Below are positions 1 to 12,849 of a stretch of DNA of 64,000 bases, piece by piece (the stretch's first letter is position 1; the number at the start of each line of letters is the position of its first letter). Position numbers and translations under genes: made by a program. The notes beneath the pieces are model-generated. The model was not told the DNA's origin and made no database searches. It worked only from the letters and a program-made list of their open reading frames with translations. The DNA comes from Allolobophora icterica (Eukaryota > Annelida > Clitellata > Crassiclitellata > Lumbricidae), in the NCBI GenBank assembly GCA_963556255.1, contig OY744606.1, positions 81,085,729-81,149,728 of the forward strand, written 5' to 3'.

Positions 1-28
1 AATCTGCTCTTTTCTTTCAAAGACTCAC

Positions 29-3000
29 CGATTTCGATCGTTCCTTGTGGACGATGATCGAGCCAGACGTCGTCCGAAGTGGACTTTGATCGACGGTGAA
101 ATTTCGCGTTTATTACAGGCTTCTAAAAGCGAAAAGACCACAAGTAAATTGAGTTTTCTCTCTTACAACAGGTAAATCTATTTACATTCTGTCATTAGGA
201 TTTTCACTCAGCAGATGTAGAAAAGAAATGGATAACAAGGATTGAGGATATTCAATGCATGTTGGAACTGCGATCAGGCGTAAGATGAACTTTGACAAAT
301 CACGGTCATCGGGCAAGGACCCGGAATTATACTTCCACTTCAGAAAATGAACTAATTGCAACGCGATCACAAGGTGCGACAAAGTTATAGCGTCTGTCCA
401 TCTTAATCAATCTCTAGTAATAAATCAGCTGATCAATCAATAGTATCTCTAGCAATCTGTCAATCAATATAAACTATAAAAAAAATCAATAATCAATCAA
501 GCAATCACTGCTTCAAACTGAAACCACGTTCAACGTCAATACTGTGGGAATATATCGGTAAATAAGTTGCGATTAAGTCGATACTCAAACCTAACTGCAC
601 ACCGATCGACCAAATCTTTCTCTAAGATGAAAATGGTTTAAATTACCGGTTTAACAGGAGGTGGAGATCTCGCTCGGCTGGTGCGAGGAACAGCCACGCT
701 CCTTGCTGACTGAACAGTTGCTGCAGCACGAGGAACAAACTTCGGAGTTGGTGGCGGCATTTTATTGGAGTCGGAGACGGAGGACAGATCCGGCTCCGAC
801 TGCGCCGGATAGATCCTGGATGAGCCGTACTTGGCTGGTGCAGGAGTGGCACGCAGTCGATGCGCTGGAGTGCTAGACGCATCACTGTCCTGATTTATGA
901 TGTTTCGCAGGAGGTCCAGCTTCTGTTGCTTTGCATTCAGCTGTGCAAATGTCTCCTGTTTCAGCTTACGTGTCGCCTGATCCTGAAAGATGTGAAATGT
1001 GCAACATAAAACTCTATATGAATTTGTGTAGATGCTCAAAGCACACGAGGCATTTACAAGGGATTATGCTGTGGTGGAGCAGAAATCATGACACAAATTT
1101 CTGCCATGATGGGGATTTGAACCCCCAACTCTGCTATTATTAGTACAACGACCGCATGCTGTCATCACCCGAAGATGAGACGGTGAGAAAGACGACTGGC
1201 CACTCGCCCTCATATGCCAAGGCTAAGAAAAAGAAGTCGCTAACACTTCAAACCCATAGCTGCCTCTCAGGGTAGCTTAACACTTGACAGTGCACTAGAA
1301 GCGACTGGGAAAGCAAAGCAGTTAGAGTGTTAAGAGACCGCTCTTGTTTCTCTTCTATGCTGCTCAGCACAAAACCAGAATTATCACCTCTCTTGAATAT
1401 CACAGAGCTGCATAAATACACAAATGTATGCCAACAGGAAGTGCAAATAAAAAAAAGTTTCTTTCTTCAATATATCCGATTAGCGCAAAGAGAAACTGAG
1501 AAGGAATAGCACGGACCATTCTTTGGTTGAAATGCTGTTCTGTGAGAACAAGTTTGGCCTTGTAATCCTGTCTCAGCCGATCTTTCTCCATCTTCTCCTG
1601 TAGAATCTTCCACTCTCGCTCACCAATCTGTCACAAAAAAACATTTGACTCAGTTTAAACATTAGGTTTTGTCTAAAGTAAACTAAACGATAAAAAGAGC
1701 AGTCCGTAAGCTCACCCCAATAGGATTTCTAATTGATACCAGTAGGATTTCTTATTGACATCAATAGGATTTCTTATTGACATCAATAGGATTTTTTATT
1801 GACATCAATAGGATTTCTTATTAACATCAATAGGATTTCTTATTCATCACACGCTAGTCGTCTAACAAGAATAACATGAGGGAACAATATGTTGCAGTCA
1901 TCTAGTGTTGTATCTCACTCTACCTGGAGGTATTGGGTTCAAAAACTTACCCACACACACACTCATGAAATTTCAGCTCCATTGCCCCAAAAGACATTAG
2001 GCAATGCACAAATGATCTTGAATGAGCCACAGAAGATTTTTATTGGCGATAGGATTGGCGATCTGATAATCTGAAAATGATTGGTTTGTAATCTGAATTT
2101 TACAGATAAAGCCCTAACCCTGAGAAATGCCAAAATACAAAAACCGATTTCCGACCTCTCGTTCAAGGTCCCGTCGCTCCTGTTCGTAGTTGGACGTTCG
2201 GTGTTGAAGACTTTCATTCGACTTCTCAAGGCTGCGCAGGCGCTTCTGAACTTTGGTCAAATCCGAGTCCTTTGCAGCCAACTGCGAATCCAGATCCAAG
2301 AGACGACTTCGAAGGTCGTTGTTTTCCGACTCAACCTCCAGCAACCGCTGACGAAATTTCTGCTCTGAAATAACACCAAGAAATTGTCTCCTTACATTCT
2401 TCAAGATAAAAAAAATGCCACAGTACCTCTTCCACCTAGCCAATTGTGGACATGATAGTCGATTGGTCACATTGATCACCTTGTAATACAGAGAGTACGG
2501 GTTCGAGCCTCTACCCAATTACTGTGTAGGGACCTTGAGCATGTCCTTCACTCACAATTACTGTTCAGTGCCATCGACTGATGCTTGGTCATTAGACAGT
2601 GGTGCTTTATAAATGCATAATAACTATAGACACTTGTGACATGAGCAAAGTCACATCTCAACACTTTAATGACAAACTGTACTAAAAGTGATTGGGAAAC
2701 CAATGCAGGTTGTTGTTAAAGTGTTAAACAGGGGATGATGAAAATATCTCGTCTAAGCTAAACAATCCTCCATCAGCGAAACACAATAGGCATCAGTTAT
2801 CATTGTTTGTACGCAACAAAAGCTTGGCTAACATTAGTTTGGACATTGACAAACACGTAATCCATACATTTTCTAATGGCACCACGTCAGATAATTAACC
2901 AAAAGAAACTGATTATCATCACGGTTTCAGTTAATTTCTTGCTGATAGTAAGATATGTACATGATATTGTATTTGACCCGAAAAAATTCTCAGGCACTAG

Positions 3001-4380
3001 CTGCTTCAAAACCTCAGAAAGTCAGAGTCTACAAGAGTTAAACAAAATTCACTGAACATCCCTTTTGCTTTCAAAACACAAGCCTAGCTTTTACCACAGC
3101 TGCATAAACATTAGCCTAGCTTTTACCACAGACTCTAACCCCCTACGTGTGGGATGACTGAGGAACTCTCACCCCTTTTCTCGAGGTCTCCCTGAAGCGC
3201 GTTTCGCCGCGTTTCCCTTTCTTTGAGGAATGTCGCCAGCATCATTAGAGTTCTATCATCACTCGGGTCTGTCAACTGAAAATACAAACACAAGATGCAA
3301 AGAATACACCCTCACAAAACATCTGCATCCATGAGGTACAATACCAATAATTATATTTATATCATACAATTATGACAAATAACCTTGAGGACGAGGTCCA
3401 ATATTCCAGAAACAACATTTCGACTCATCAAATGCAATATTTTCATTCGTTTAAAAAGAATTACTAACAGCGATAACAATGATAAATATCCTAATAGAAG
3501 TATAGGCTAATCAAATCCAGCTTTAACCCTCGGGCTACCAAGGGGGGGTGGTTACCACCCCCCCCTAGGTTTTTCTGGAAAAACTTTTTTTGCACATGGA
3601 ATATAATTTTGACATTTTAGGTAGCTGTAGGGGGTCCATTTGCGCAAATTTTGAGGTAAAAGTCATGATGATATCCCACGCCATAAAAAAGTTATACCCG
3701 ATATAGCCTAGGTACCACTTATGAAATCAGGAATTTCTCTCGTCAGCTGTTAGCTGTTGTCGACTATAAAGGTATTCATTATTCTTTCTGGAAGAGAAAC
3801 AACTATGCCATTCTTTAGAGGGAATTTAGGGTTATATTTACTTGCTTAGTTATTTGTCTTTTGATAACCGGAAGTGATCATAATGAATAATAATATGCTT
3901 TTTCAGTGTGAAAATCACTGATGCAATATCACAACGTAAACCGATATGGTTGGGTATGGGGAAGGGCTATAAACAGTTGAAGCAGAATACTAACAGAGTA
4001 AAGCAGTGCTGTGAAGTGTTCAAGAAGCCGGTTTGCAGGAAGCATTCGCACAAAACAATGAAAGTAACTTGCAATAACTGCAAGGACCACTGACGTTTTT
4101 GACTGCCGGGAAAAATTACATAATTTCTTGTTTCATGTTGATATAGCTGCACGCCTTTAGGTTTTGCCTGTAACTAAAACAGACTTTGGAATAGTTTGTA
4201 TTGTTGAAAATTAAGCCTCAATATATTTATTATATTTAGAATATTCTTGGATACATAGTTCATTTTCAAAACCCACATCATTTATATATTTTTGTCCAGG
4301 TATTTACGTAACAATCGTAATTGTCTATGGGCATATATATATACACACACACACATATACCGGTAATAATGTGAGTGTGC

Positions 4381-4423
<43 letters not shown>

Positions 4424-7400
4424 TCTTGCGTGTCGATGTAGGGCCTTACGTCATAATATTAATTGATCAATAGTACAAATTGTGTGCGATAATATCAGAT
4501 ATCGTTAAATGGACCGGTGCCTTTGTTAAAAGCAATATAATTTCGAGATGCATTCATATATTTTACAACTAAATATACCATTCTTTTCAGAAATGAATGC
4601 TGAATCAAATGCTGTATGACATGATATGATATCTTAAACCAAACACGAAATTCCGGGGGGGGGGGGGGGGGGGTGGTAACCACCCCCCCCTTGGTAGCCG
4701 ATGTCGCAAAAAAACCTTGGTAGCCTGAGGGTTAATATCAGTTTGACAGAGTATTGGTTTTCTACACTTGGAATCTTCTCCTTCAAACAGACAGAAGCAA
4801 TTTAGCACTAAGAACACAAACATCTCAAACACACACAGAGAGCCTTTCTATAAGTAATTGAAACACATACACGCACACCTACAAAACAACCACACACATA
4901 TACGTACCATGAGAGTCGGAAAAGGAGGACCCATCGAGTAAGTGCGCATCTCTGTCAACTGCACTTCAGTCGCCTCTGCCATAAAACACAGCTTCAAGTA
5001 ACACAAGGCATCCGTGATATCATAATAAACTGTTATAGAAGCACAAAGACATCTAACAGCAAAAGGACTAACTGAGAACGACAGACAGTGAGAGATACAG
5101 AGGGAATGAGTGAGACATACATATATTTGTTTATTCGAGACAGATGGCAGCTGATTGGTTACAGTAGCAAATCTGTTTAAAGACCTGTTGCGTACCAACA
5201 GTGCCGCTAAAACATTTTAAAAACTCCCTCGCGTGCCTCTGAGAATTTTGCACAGTATATAAGAATTTTTCTAATACAGGCTTTAAATGACAAAGCATAA
5301 AAAATTATGAAATAAAAGACATTGCTGCAAAGATGCCTTTAGAAAGGTGTTAAAATAAAATCCTTCGTAAAAGAAAATGTGAATTCCTAGAGTGATTGTG
5401 TATTTTGAAGTTTGAAATTTTGGGAGACGCTCTGAATTCCACAAAAATTTTCTTCCGTGTGCCACTTGCTGTTAGTAAGTAGGGATGGCGAGCACACCAT
5501 CAATGTTCTGCTGTGTGGTAATACATCTGGTTGCATGCACTTTGGACCTTTGGAAGGAGGGAGGTATAAATTACACTAATGCAGAGCTATATTATATTGT
5601 AACGTGAGATAGAGACACAGAGAAAGAGATCAAGAGATACACACACATGCAGAAACAGATCAAGAGAGAGAGAGACAAACACTAATACAGAGAGAGGGAT
5701 AGAGAGAGAGAGACTGACCATTGGGTGGTAGGCTGGCCAGTGCGTCCTTGTAATGTTGATGAATTCTTCTTCTTCCGGGTGTTAGGCCGATGTCAAAGTA
5801 CGCTCCCATCGGTCGAGCGACCTGCACCTCCTGTGTCATCTCAGCAAACTTCATCACTTGCTACACACACACGGAACAATACAAAACCACCTAAGTAAAT
5901 AATTCTCTCTATTCGTCTTTGTCTCTTTCTCTGTCTCTTCTCAATCAATCCTGTTTTGAAGATAGTGAAATCATAGTTTAAGTAATATAACATACACATT
6001 TACGTAGCTCCATATACGAGTAAATTTCAAAGGCTCTACATAAATAGGAACCTAAAGCAATAGACTGAATTGTTGTTAAGTTTTACTGACCAGAGTTTCG
6101 TCGTATTCGCATGCGCTTGGATTGACGCAGACGATCATTCGCACTTTGCCTTCGCCATCAAAGTAGTTCTTGAAGAGATGCGTCAGGCGCGAGTCTCTGT
6201 ACTGCACCATCTGATCAGAGAATGACATCAGAACAAGAATGAATCACGTATGACACACTGCACGAATTGCTCACTGATTCACTCGCAGACTAACATGAAT
6301 CACTCGTAAATTCACATGAATCGCTCGTAAATTCACATGAATCGCTCGTAAATACACAGGAATCACTCGTAAATTCACACGAATCACTTGTAAATTCACC
6401 CAAATCACTTGTAATTCACATGAATGACTCTCGTACAGCCACATGTATCACATTCACATGAATCAGTAGCCGATTCACATGAATCACTATCAGAATCACA
6501 TGAATCATTTCTAAATTCACATGAATCATATATTCATATGAATCACATATTCACATGAATCCGTAGCAGATTCACATGAATCACATTCACATGAATCACT
6601 TGCAGAGTCACAAGATTCCTAGTTACATAACAGCAATTTTGTGACAAAATAATATTTTTAAATTCCATTATAAGCCATTCTTAAGATCAGACAATCAGAC
6701 TTTTGTTTATTCATTTGCAGATTAAATATCAATGTTCTATCTACTGAAGGAGGTTTTTCTCACCTTATTTGTTCCGAATTTCTGGTTCTCTCTAAGAGTC
6801 TCAATGCACGTTCTCAAAACCATCAGTGACTGATTAATGCTTCCTAGAAGGAAAGAAAAACATACTCAGATAACCTTCAAGGGTAAAAACAAAACTACCT
6901 TTGAAACATAAATAAATTACCTCATAATGAAAATAAATTACCTTCACACATAAGCCAATTACCTTAATTAAAATGTAACTAAACTACCGTCAAATCTAAA
7001 TAAATTGCCTTCAAATCTAAATAAATTACCCTCACATGTAAACAAAAATCTTCAAAAGTAAAAGACTTACATCCAAATGCAAAAATATAAAACAAGGTTG
7101 GTAATTAATGGCAAATTATTTGAAATTCTAAACACAAAATTTCAACTGCGATTTTTTTAATTCATACTTACCTCTTAACAGAACAGAAATTAAAAAACTG
7201 GTCAATAAACACAGAACAGCACATATGGAAAAGAGAAGATAAATTCTTCGTTTGTGGCACACAGTTGCCGATTGGTTAGAGTGCTCTCACCAGATTAGAG
7301 TAGATTAAGAGGTCACCAGATTAGATTAGTAACTGGATTGGATTAGATTATATACTGACCAGCCTCACGGAGTCGATCGCCTGCGTTGCCCGTTCTTAAA

Positions 7401-10400
7401 GTTCGTTCACTGCCAGCGAGATCAACAAGTGCCAATTGACTGACACACACCTTGTCTTTGTCCTAAATTGACACAAATCATCACCAATACATGTTGCATC
7501 TGAATTTAAGTCAATAATAATAATAATAATAGTAATAATAATATAAATAATATATACATCATAAGAAACAATAATAATAGTCACCTGAAGGACTTCTTCT
7601 CCGATTGGATCCAAAGGAGCCTGGACGACTCGGATGCAGAAGACGCTGTGACTCCGACTTGACTCCGTGTTAAGAGCCGTGTGTGCCACCTTTCGTCTCT
7701 TCTGCCCTAAAAAAAACAACATCAGAAACTATGAATTTCAAACTTTGAATTTTGAACTTTGAATTTCGAACTTTTATTTCCAAACTCTGAATTTCCAAAT
7801 TTGAATTTCCAAAGCTATTTGCACGTAATGAGCCAGAAGCAAATTATGATAGACTGTGGCTGTTAGTTTTAAAAGAGAAGCTGATTACAGCATATTTAAA
7901 TTTACTTGGAATGAAGTGTGAACCTATCACTCGTTGGAATATGTCGCCATTTTGTAAACAGTGATGTCATTGGTCATGAATATTAATTAGTTGGAAGAAG
8001 CCAATGAGAGGCATGTTTCATGACCTGGCCACAGTTCTCTTCTATTATATTATTAATTACAAAAATTTTTAATGCACGAAGACAAAGTCAAACAGAAAAG
8101 CGAATCTGCGACAAGGTTAGTCAGTCACATTGTCGATTAAAACCTAATTCGTTTCTAGGTGGTGAGATGTAAGTCTCTATCACGATCGGATGTCACTTTG
8201 TTGTCTTACCTTTGTAGAACATTTCATAAGCCTCTTCCGTTGACTTGACTTCCATTTCGACAACGCCACTCACGTACATGTTGTGGCTGCTGTCTTCACG
8301 TAAGATCTTCGATGTCGGCGCTCTGCAAAATGCATTCACCAGATGCTGTCTTTAAAATGCCAGTCAATGAAGTCAAACTAAAAGTATTTTTATTACTCCA
8401 AACAACCTGGAAGGAAAACTTCTTGGTTGTAATGTCTGCTTTATGGCTAAAAGGTCTTTAAACTTCAGGACTAGGTCTTCTGTTAAAAAATGATTTACTT
8501 CTGTGAAGCCTTTAAAAGATGCTACGAAAATGCTCCAATAGATACATAATAATAATAATAATAAAAATAATGACGACAATTTCTAAGGCGCCGTAACACA
8601 GCACATGCTGTTACAAGGGCGCCTTGACAAAACAACGACACACACACACGATCAGTCAGAGATACACACATATCTTATCTTACCCTGTGCAAAACCTTAA
8701 GATAAAACTGACTGGCACTTTTTCATCAGATTTCCACTTTATACAAACACAAGAAATGAGAGGATATTCTAGAATAAAATCCTATGGCTAAACATCATCT
8801 GATCCTTACTTGTAACCCGTAATTGGATCATACGGTAACTCTTCAAGTAAATCGTAAATGTAGTTGTTGTAGATCTCGACATAAGACACAAAGACGCTGT
8901 AACTGTTGTCTTCGTCGATGTCGATCACTCGAGTCGTGTCACGTATGCGAGGCATCTGCAGGCCGTCGTAAAGGTCTCTGAAGACAAAAGAAAAGCATGA
9001 TAAAACTGATGTTGCATTAAAGACTTCATTTTCTTAGCCTCAGCATATAAAAGGTGGTTGGCTGGATATCCTCCCACTCATCTTGTAGCTGATTTCACAA
9101 GGGTTACAAAGTCATATAGGCTTTATGTAATAGTAGTGTAACAGTGGTTACTTAATATCTCATTTCTCAGTGATGAAATCTTTATCAGCATCACAGAAGA
9201 ATTATCAGCCACACCCTCTCCATTCAATAATTAAAATTATTGGGACAGACAAGAATGGTCCGAACTTCCGTTCCTACCTTCCTCCAGGTGTTGGTGGTGC
9301 TGTGTTTAACATCTTTGGAGTTATGTCTCTCCTCTGTCTCTCGAGCATCGCATCTGCTTCCGTCTGTACGTCAAACCCGTTCATCTTGTCCGGCTTAAAG
9401 ACCTGGCAACAACAAAACAGACCGTCGTAAGAACAGCCAACAGGACCGGTTCACACACAACGCTTAAGGAGCTTGGTGAATTTTCGTTTCTAAATTATAT
9501 CACAATTAGCTCACTAAGAAATTATTGACAGCATAACTTGACTTCATCAAATTCCTCATTTTCAGAACTAAGTTACTGTTTGGCAGACAGCTACATGGCT
9601 ACTGGCTGTTCCCTGAACCAATGAGGTCAGACAATATCTTCTAAATCAAAGCACTCAGGAATTTCAGAATGTTCCAGTTAACTTTTGCCAACCAGTTAAC
9701 ATAGGGCTTGAAACATCAGTGCAAACACAGAAAATTTTTCATGGGACAAGAAATTTAATAAAATAAATAATAGTAAACTTCAACTAAAAAATTCAACTAA
9801 CACACATAAGTAACAGCTTAAAGCTAAATAAATAAGTTATTACAAGCACAGTAACCAGCCATAACTGCTCTTAAATGATGGCAAGATGCACTCACATATT
9901 TTTTAGCCTGTAGGTCCTGGAGGCTGTTAAAAATGACGTCAAGGGAACGAGGTAGGATACCCTGTTCCTGGGGTGAACCAGTCATTGTATGAGTCTTTCC
10001 CGAGTTGGTCACACCATAGGCAAACAGCAGAGCTACAATTATAGCACCCACAAAATCAATCACTTCTTGTAATTGCAGTTAGAAATTATTCCTAAATGCT
10101 GAATGACATATCAATTCTAACGACTCATATACCACTCCATCATATAAAAGACATTGCTTTAATGTTACTTTGACTTCTATGATAATTAGTTTCATCGAAA
10201 ATGATCAAACCATTTTTGCCGTGAAGAACATCCGTCACGAGAGGCAGAGCAACGCGATCGAACAATGCCTTCTGTGACATCTTATCATCAAAGACATGCT
10301 GGAACGTGTTCTGAACCTAAAGAAACAAGACTTACATAATTTATCAATATCAATAAACACTATTAACCCTCAATGAATAAATACCAATTAAACATCAACA

Positions 10401-12849
10401 AAAACTTTACTGTGGATTGATATGACACAGGATGATTCCAAGTGCAAAAGGAAACCAATTAAATTGGAGAAGTCTGATCAGAATAAAAACTAGGATGCTG
10501 GAACAGCAGAGGAAATCTGTTGCAAATAACAGTCATTTAATCCTAACAAAATAAAAACAGAATTAGAATTTAAATGTGGTCTTACCTCTTTGTACATGCC
10601 TCCATTTCTTGCAGCCTGGGCTGCCATTGAGTTCTAGTTAAACACAAACACATAATCAAATATCAAATACATAAAATCAGTTGACAAAAGATAACCATAG
10701 AATCCACCACTGAGACGGTCTACAGTTACAAAAACAAACATTCTCTTCTTACTTTATTCAATTCATTGCTCCCTAAATATTGTTTTGAAATATTAAACTT
10801 ATTGCTCAAAATGGTAATGTGTTAAGGTGGTAATGCAGTTTTTCTGAGCTGCTGCTGCGACAAGAGCTTCTTGGCCTCTCTGCCTCTTTTCCACAAATGC
10901 TTGAAGACCATTTTGTTTGATTGTGGATTCATTGTGTTAGGTCGGAAGCGTCTCTGATGAGTCTCTCTTCAAGTGGTGCTAAATAAATTTCCAGTTACCA
11001 TTGGATTATGATTTTTAATTGTGATTTAACTTGAAGCAACCCTTGACTCATGTCTTTTGATGTCATGATAAAGTCGCAAAAGTCTCGTTTAAGCTAGAGC
11101 CATTCAGATAATGTGAGTAGAATATCTCTGGTTTGCAACCATACACAAGTCAAAATTGAACAAAGCTAAAAATCAGAAAAAAGATATAGAATCATACACT
11201 AAAACAATAAAAATGATTTCTTCTATCTACCTCCGGCATGGACAAAAGAAGCGTGTTCGCACTGATGACTTTGACACAAGGCGCATCGTTTGAATCTTCC
11301 AGCGGTCGAAGGCGACAGAACACCTGTTGAAAAAAATCCACGTTAAGAAAAAACTATCCAGTTTCAGAGCAGCATGATGGTCCAATGGTCAGCATGCTGG
11401 ACTATCAACCGAGATTTCTGCTCCACCTGTGTCCCTAGTCAACTCAGTTATAATGAGTACACCGACCATACACTGTTGGTGGGAAGATGAGACGACTTGG
11501 AAAAGACTAACAACCCACCGTCATAAGACGAAGCCAGGGTGGTAAAATGCCGTACCATTGTCTTAGACACAGAAGTCAAGCAGTTCCTTAAGCTAGCCTG
11601 AGGGGCAGCCATGGGTATAAAGTGTTAGCGACTTCAGTTTCTTAGCCTAGTCCTCTCCCACTCTCCCAGATTAATAATATCATAATTTTATTTTCACTTA
11701 GAACATAAAGTTAGAGGGACTATGTGGAATTTCAACTTTGGGGATTGGGTTTCAAGGAGTTGCTACCAACCTGTAGAAATTGCATATGTACATGACAAAC
11801 TGGGTTACCTTATTAAAGAATGAATTGAAAAATGACAGAGAAAAAATTCTAGGTCACCTCCACTGGGTCCGTCTGTGTCGGAGAAGGCTTCCGTCCGGGT
11901 GTCTTCTTCGGCGTTTTTCCTCTTCTGTCATTTCAACACATACAGAACGTAATGTAGTTGGCCTTAGGACGTAACATATTTTGGACAAATGAACACAAAA
12001 CACTCAACAATGGCCAATTTTCTTGGGTTCAGGACCACGTTTCACTAAGGCTTACTAAACCTGGCAAACATCTACAATTGGGCTGCCTATCAACTACCTG
12101 GGTGGGTGTCTTTGCATAAGGGGGCTCGGGTAGGTTCAGGGTAAGCGTCGTGATGGTTGGTTAGGGCTAGTATAGCCTATGTATTTGTGCGACTAAAAAT
12201 CTATACCTGCGAGTGGAGGCTGGATTTTAAAATTCAGGGCTAGGGTTATGCACCCCGATTGTAAATGTTTGCCCTGAACTTATCTAATTAGACTTCTACA
12301 GCATTATCATAATCCATCAGGCATCAGCTAATGGTCGCTTCAAGTGAAGTCGTAGTCAAGACTCAATCCGTTCAAACGGCTTTGTCCAAATCCGATAGAT
12401 CGGAGAAACCGAAAATCAGGCGACATAGGGGAGGTGTAAGCAAGTTGTCGAAGTTGGCAAGTTTTAAGTTTAGACCTGAAAGACATTAGCGAGCTGCCAC
12501 AACGACGAGAACTGGGCAATACATTCCAAAGCATTGGCCCACCGACCGAGAAAGTCCAACGCTGCTCGGGTGTGGTCAGCGCATGGGTGAAAGTAAGTGG
12601 ATCGAATGAAATGTTTACTAGTATAAGAAGTGACCACAGAAAGATACAAAAAAGACTATGCTAATCATACTCCAGATTACAAAGTGTATTTTCACGAAGA
12701 GTAACAAATCTAGAACTAAAAAGGTCCAGTGAATCAGTGAATCATGATGGTCGTCGGAGTACAGTGAAATCCAAACAGATCATAAAATGCAAGTCGTTCA
12801 TTTAAAATTCATGCGAGTAGTATATTTTAACATACTGAGGTTTCATCAT
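29..12849 (-). CDS. KIF23: Mitotic kinesin-like protein 1 (kinesin-6, centralspindlin motor), 3' part beyond window
   Basis: Plus-end-directed kinesin-6 motor. With the CYK4/RACGAP1 protein it forms centralspindlin, which bundles midzone microtubules and drives cytokinesis. Twenty coding exons, in transcript order: 12849-12836, 11924-11858, 11323-11231, 10633-10586, 10316-10211, 10032-9896, 9402-9278, 8977-8810, 8322-8210, 7706-7585, 7462-7360, 6843-6764, 6210-6091, 5860-5719, 4975-4908, 3275-3173, 2364-2156, 1627-1517, 982-647, 122-29. All phases agree and give about 786 residues, against 856-960 in human. Seen: P-loop GVTNSGKT (116-123), switch I NTESSRSH (303-310), switch II DLAGSER (345-351), neck [17 protein letters not shown], a long coiled coil, then RRSKSTSDD, which matches the Aurora B/14-3-3 site of human MKLP1. 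Start: the first of two adjacent ATGs, with an in-frame TGA upstream and a GTATGT donor. Inference: the remaining tail lies left of base 29. Donors at 1517, 2156 and 10211 are weak, but phase supports them. Confidence 0.95.
1085..1300 (+). mobile_element. SINE fragment in KIF23 intron
   Basis: GGATTTGAACCCCCAAC resembles a tRNA-derived block. It is followed by body sequence shared with the SINE copies at 11360 and 21660 (GAAGATGAGACGGTG, ACTGGCCACTCGCC, CCAAGGCTAAGAAAA, CATAGCTG). Old and diverged. Confidence 0.5.
1720..1846 (+). repeat. 22-bp tandem repeat, about 6 copies
   Basis: The unit TAGGATTTCTTATTGACATCAA recurs with few changes inside a KIF23 intron. Confidence 0.9.
2440..2650 (+). 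mobile_element. tRNA-derived SINE (second family) in KIF23 intron
   Basis: TAGTCGATTGGTCACA looks like a degenerate A box and GGGTTCGAGCCTC a B box. They are followed by ATTACTGTGTAGGGACCTTG, which recurs in nearly the same form at 15382 (TTACTGTGTGAGGACCTTG) in the RNF11 intron. The two copies therefore form one family. Confidence 0.6.
3908..4093 (+). pseudogene. Remnant of piggyBac transposase C-terminal Cys-rich domain
   Basis: Sixty-one residues ending at a stop, with spacing C-C-x6-C-x3-H-x2-H...C-x2-C and the string KPVCRKHS typical of piggyBac-derived C-terminal zinc-binding domains. No DDD catalytic region is present, so it is inactive on its own. Confidence 0.6.
4382..4420. repeat. 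(TA)n microsatellite inside the piggyBac element
   Basis: About 19 uninterrupted TA dinucleotides. Confidence 0.95.
4655..4673. repeat. Poly-G run
   Basis: Nineteen consecutive G, opposed a few bases on by CCCCCCCC. Part of the subterminal palindrome of the piggyBac element; its length is prone to sequencing error. Confidence 0.9.
6265..6605. repeat. Degenerate TCACATGAATCA repeats in KIF23 intron
   Basis: Some 20 loosely spaced copies of CACATGAATCA with variable spacers such as CTCGTAAAT. Confidence 0.8.
11360..11650 (+). mobile_element. tRNA-derived SINE in KIF23 intron
   Basis: GGTCAGCATGCTGGACTATC and ATAATGAGTACACCGACCAT match the SINE at 21660 (GTTAGTGTGCTGGACTGTC, ATAATGAGTACACTGACCAT). 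Diverged copy. Confidence 0.6.
12063..12273. mobile_element. MITE-like element with inverted ends, KIF23 intron 1
   Basis: Left end GGCAAACATCTACAATTGGG; the right end, read in reverse complement, is GGCAAACATTTACAATCGGG. About 210 bp, with no coding content and no clear target duplication, so the superfamily is uncertain. Confidence 0.5.
12300..12620 (-). mobile_element. LINE 3'-end fragment in KIF23 intron 1
   Basis: Minus-strand translation contains [21 protein letters not shown] and then a basic FRSKLKT stretch. This is the typical final segment of CR1/L2/Jockey-like ORF2 proteins (SFAAPRLWNSLP...FKSKLKTHLF). No reverse transcriptase core remains. Confidence 0.65.

Larger units (their letters stand above)
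3527..4731 (+). mobile_element. Internally deleted piggyBac-type transposon with TTAA target duplication
   Basis: Flanked by TTAA at 3523-3526 and 4732-4735. The ends are inverted: left CCCTCGGGCTACCAAG, right CTTGGTAGCCTGAGGG. Each side also carries a G-run/C-run palindrome around GGTGGTTACCACC. An open frame at 3908-4093 ends in a Cys/His-rich stretch ([16 protein letters not shown]...CNNC) of the kind found at the C-terminus of piggyBac transposases; the catalytic core is missing. It lies in a KIF23 intron. TTAA duplication and CCC-type termini are diagnostic of the superfamily. Confidence 0.8.

Noticed and set aside
182..382. Minus-strand 66-codon frame next to the KIF23 tail exon
   Set aside because: No similarity to the KIF23 C-terminus and no matching splice sites; lies in the intron between exons 647-982 and 29-122.
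638..646. TAA at 638-640 as the KIF23 stop
   Set aside because: Splicing at CCG|GTAATT (exon end 647) in phase 0 leads to an exon at 122-29 matching the conserved HRRS...VWLDH segment, so the frame continues. A short isoform ending here cannot be excluded.
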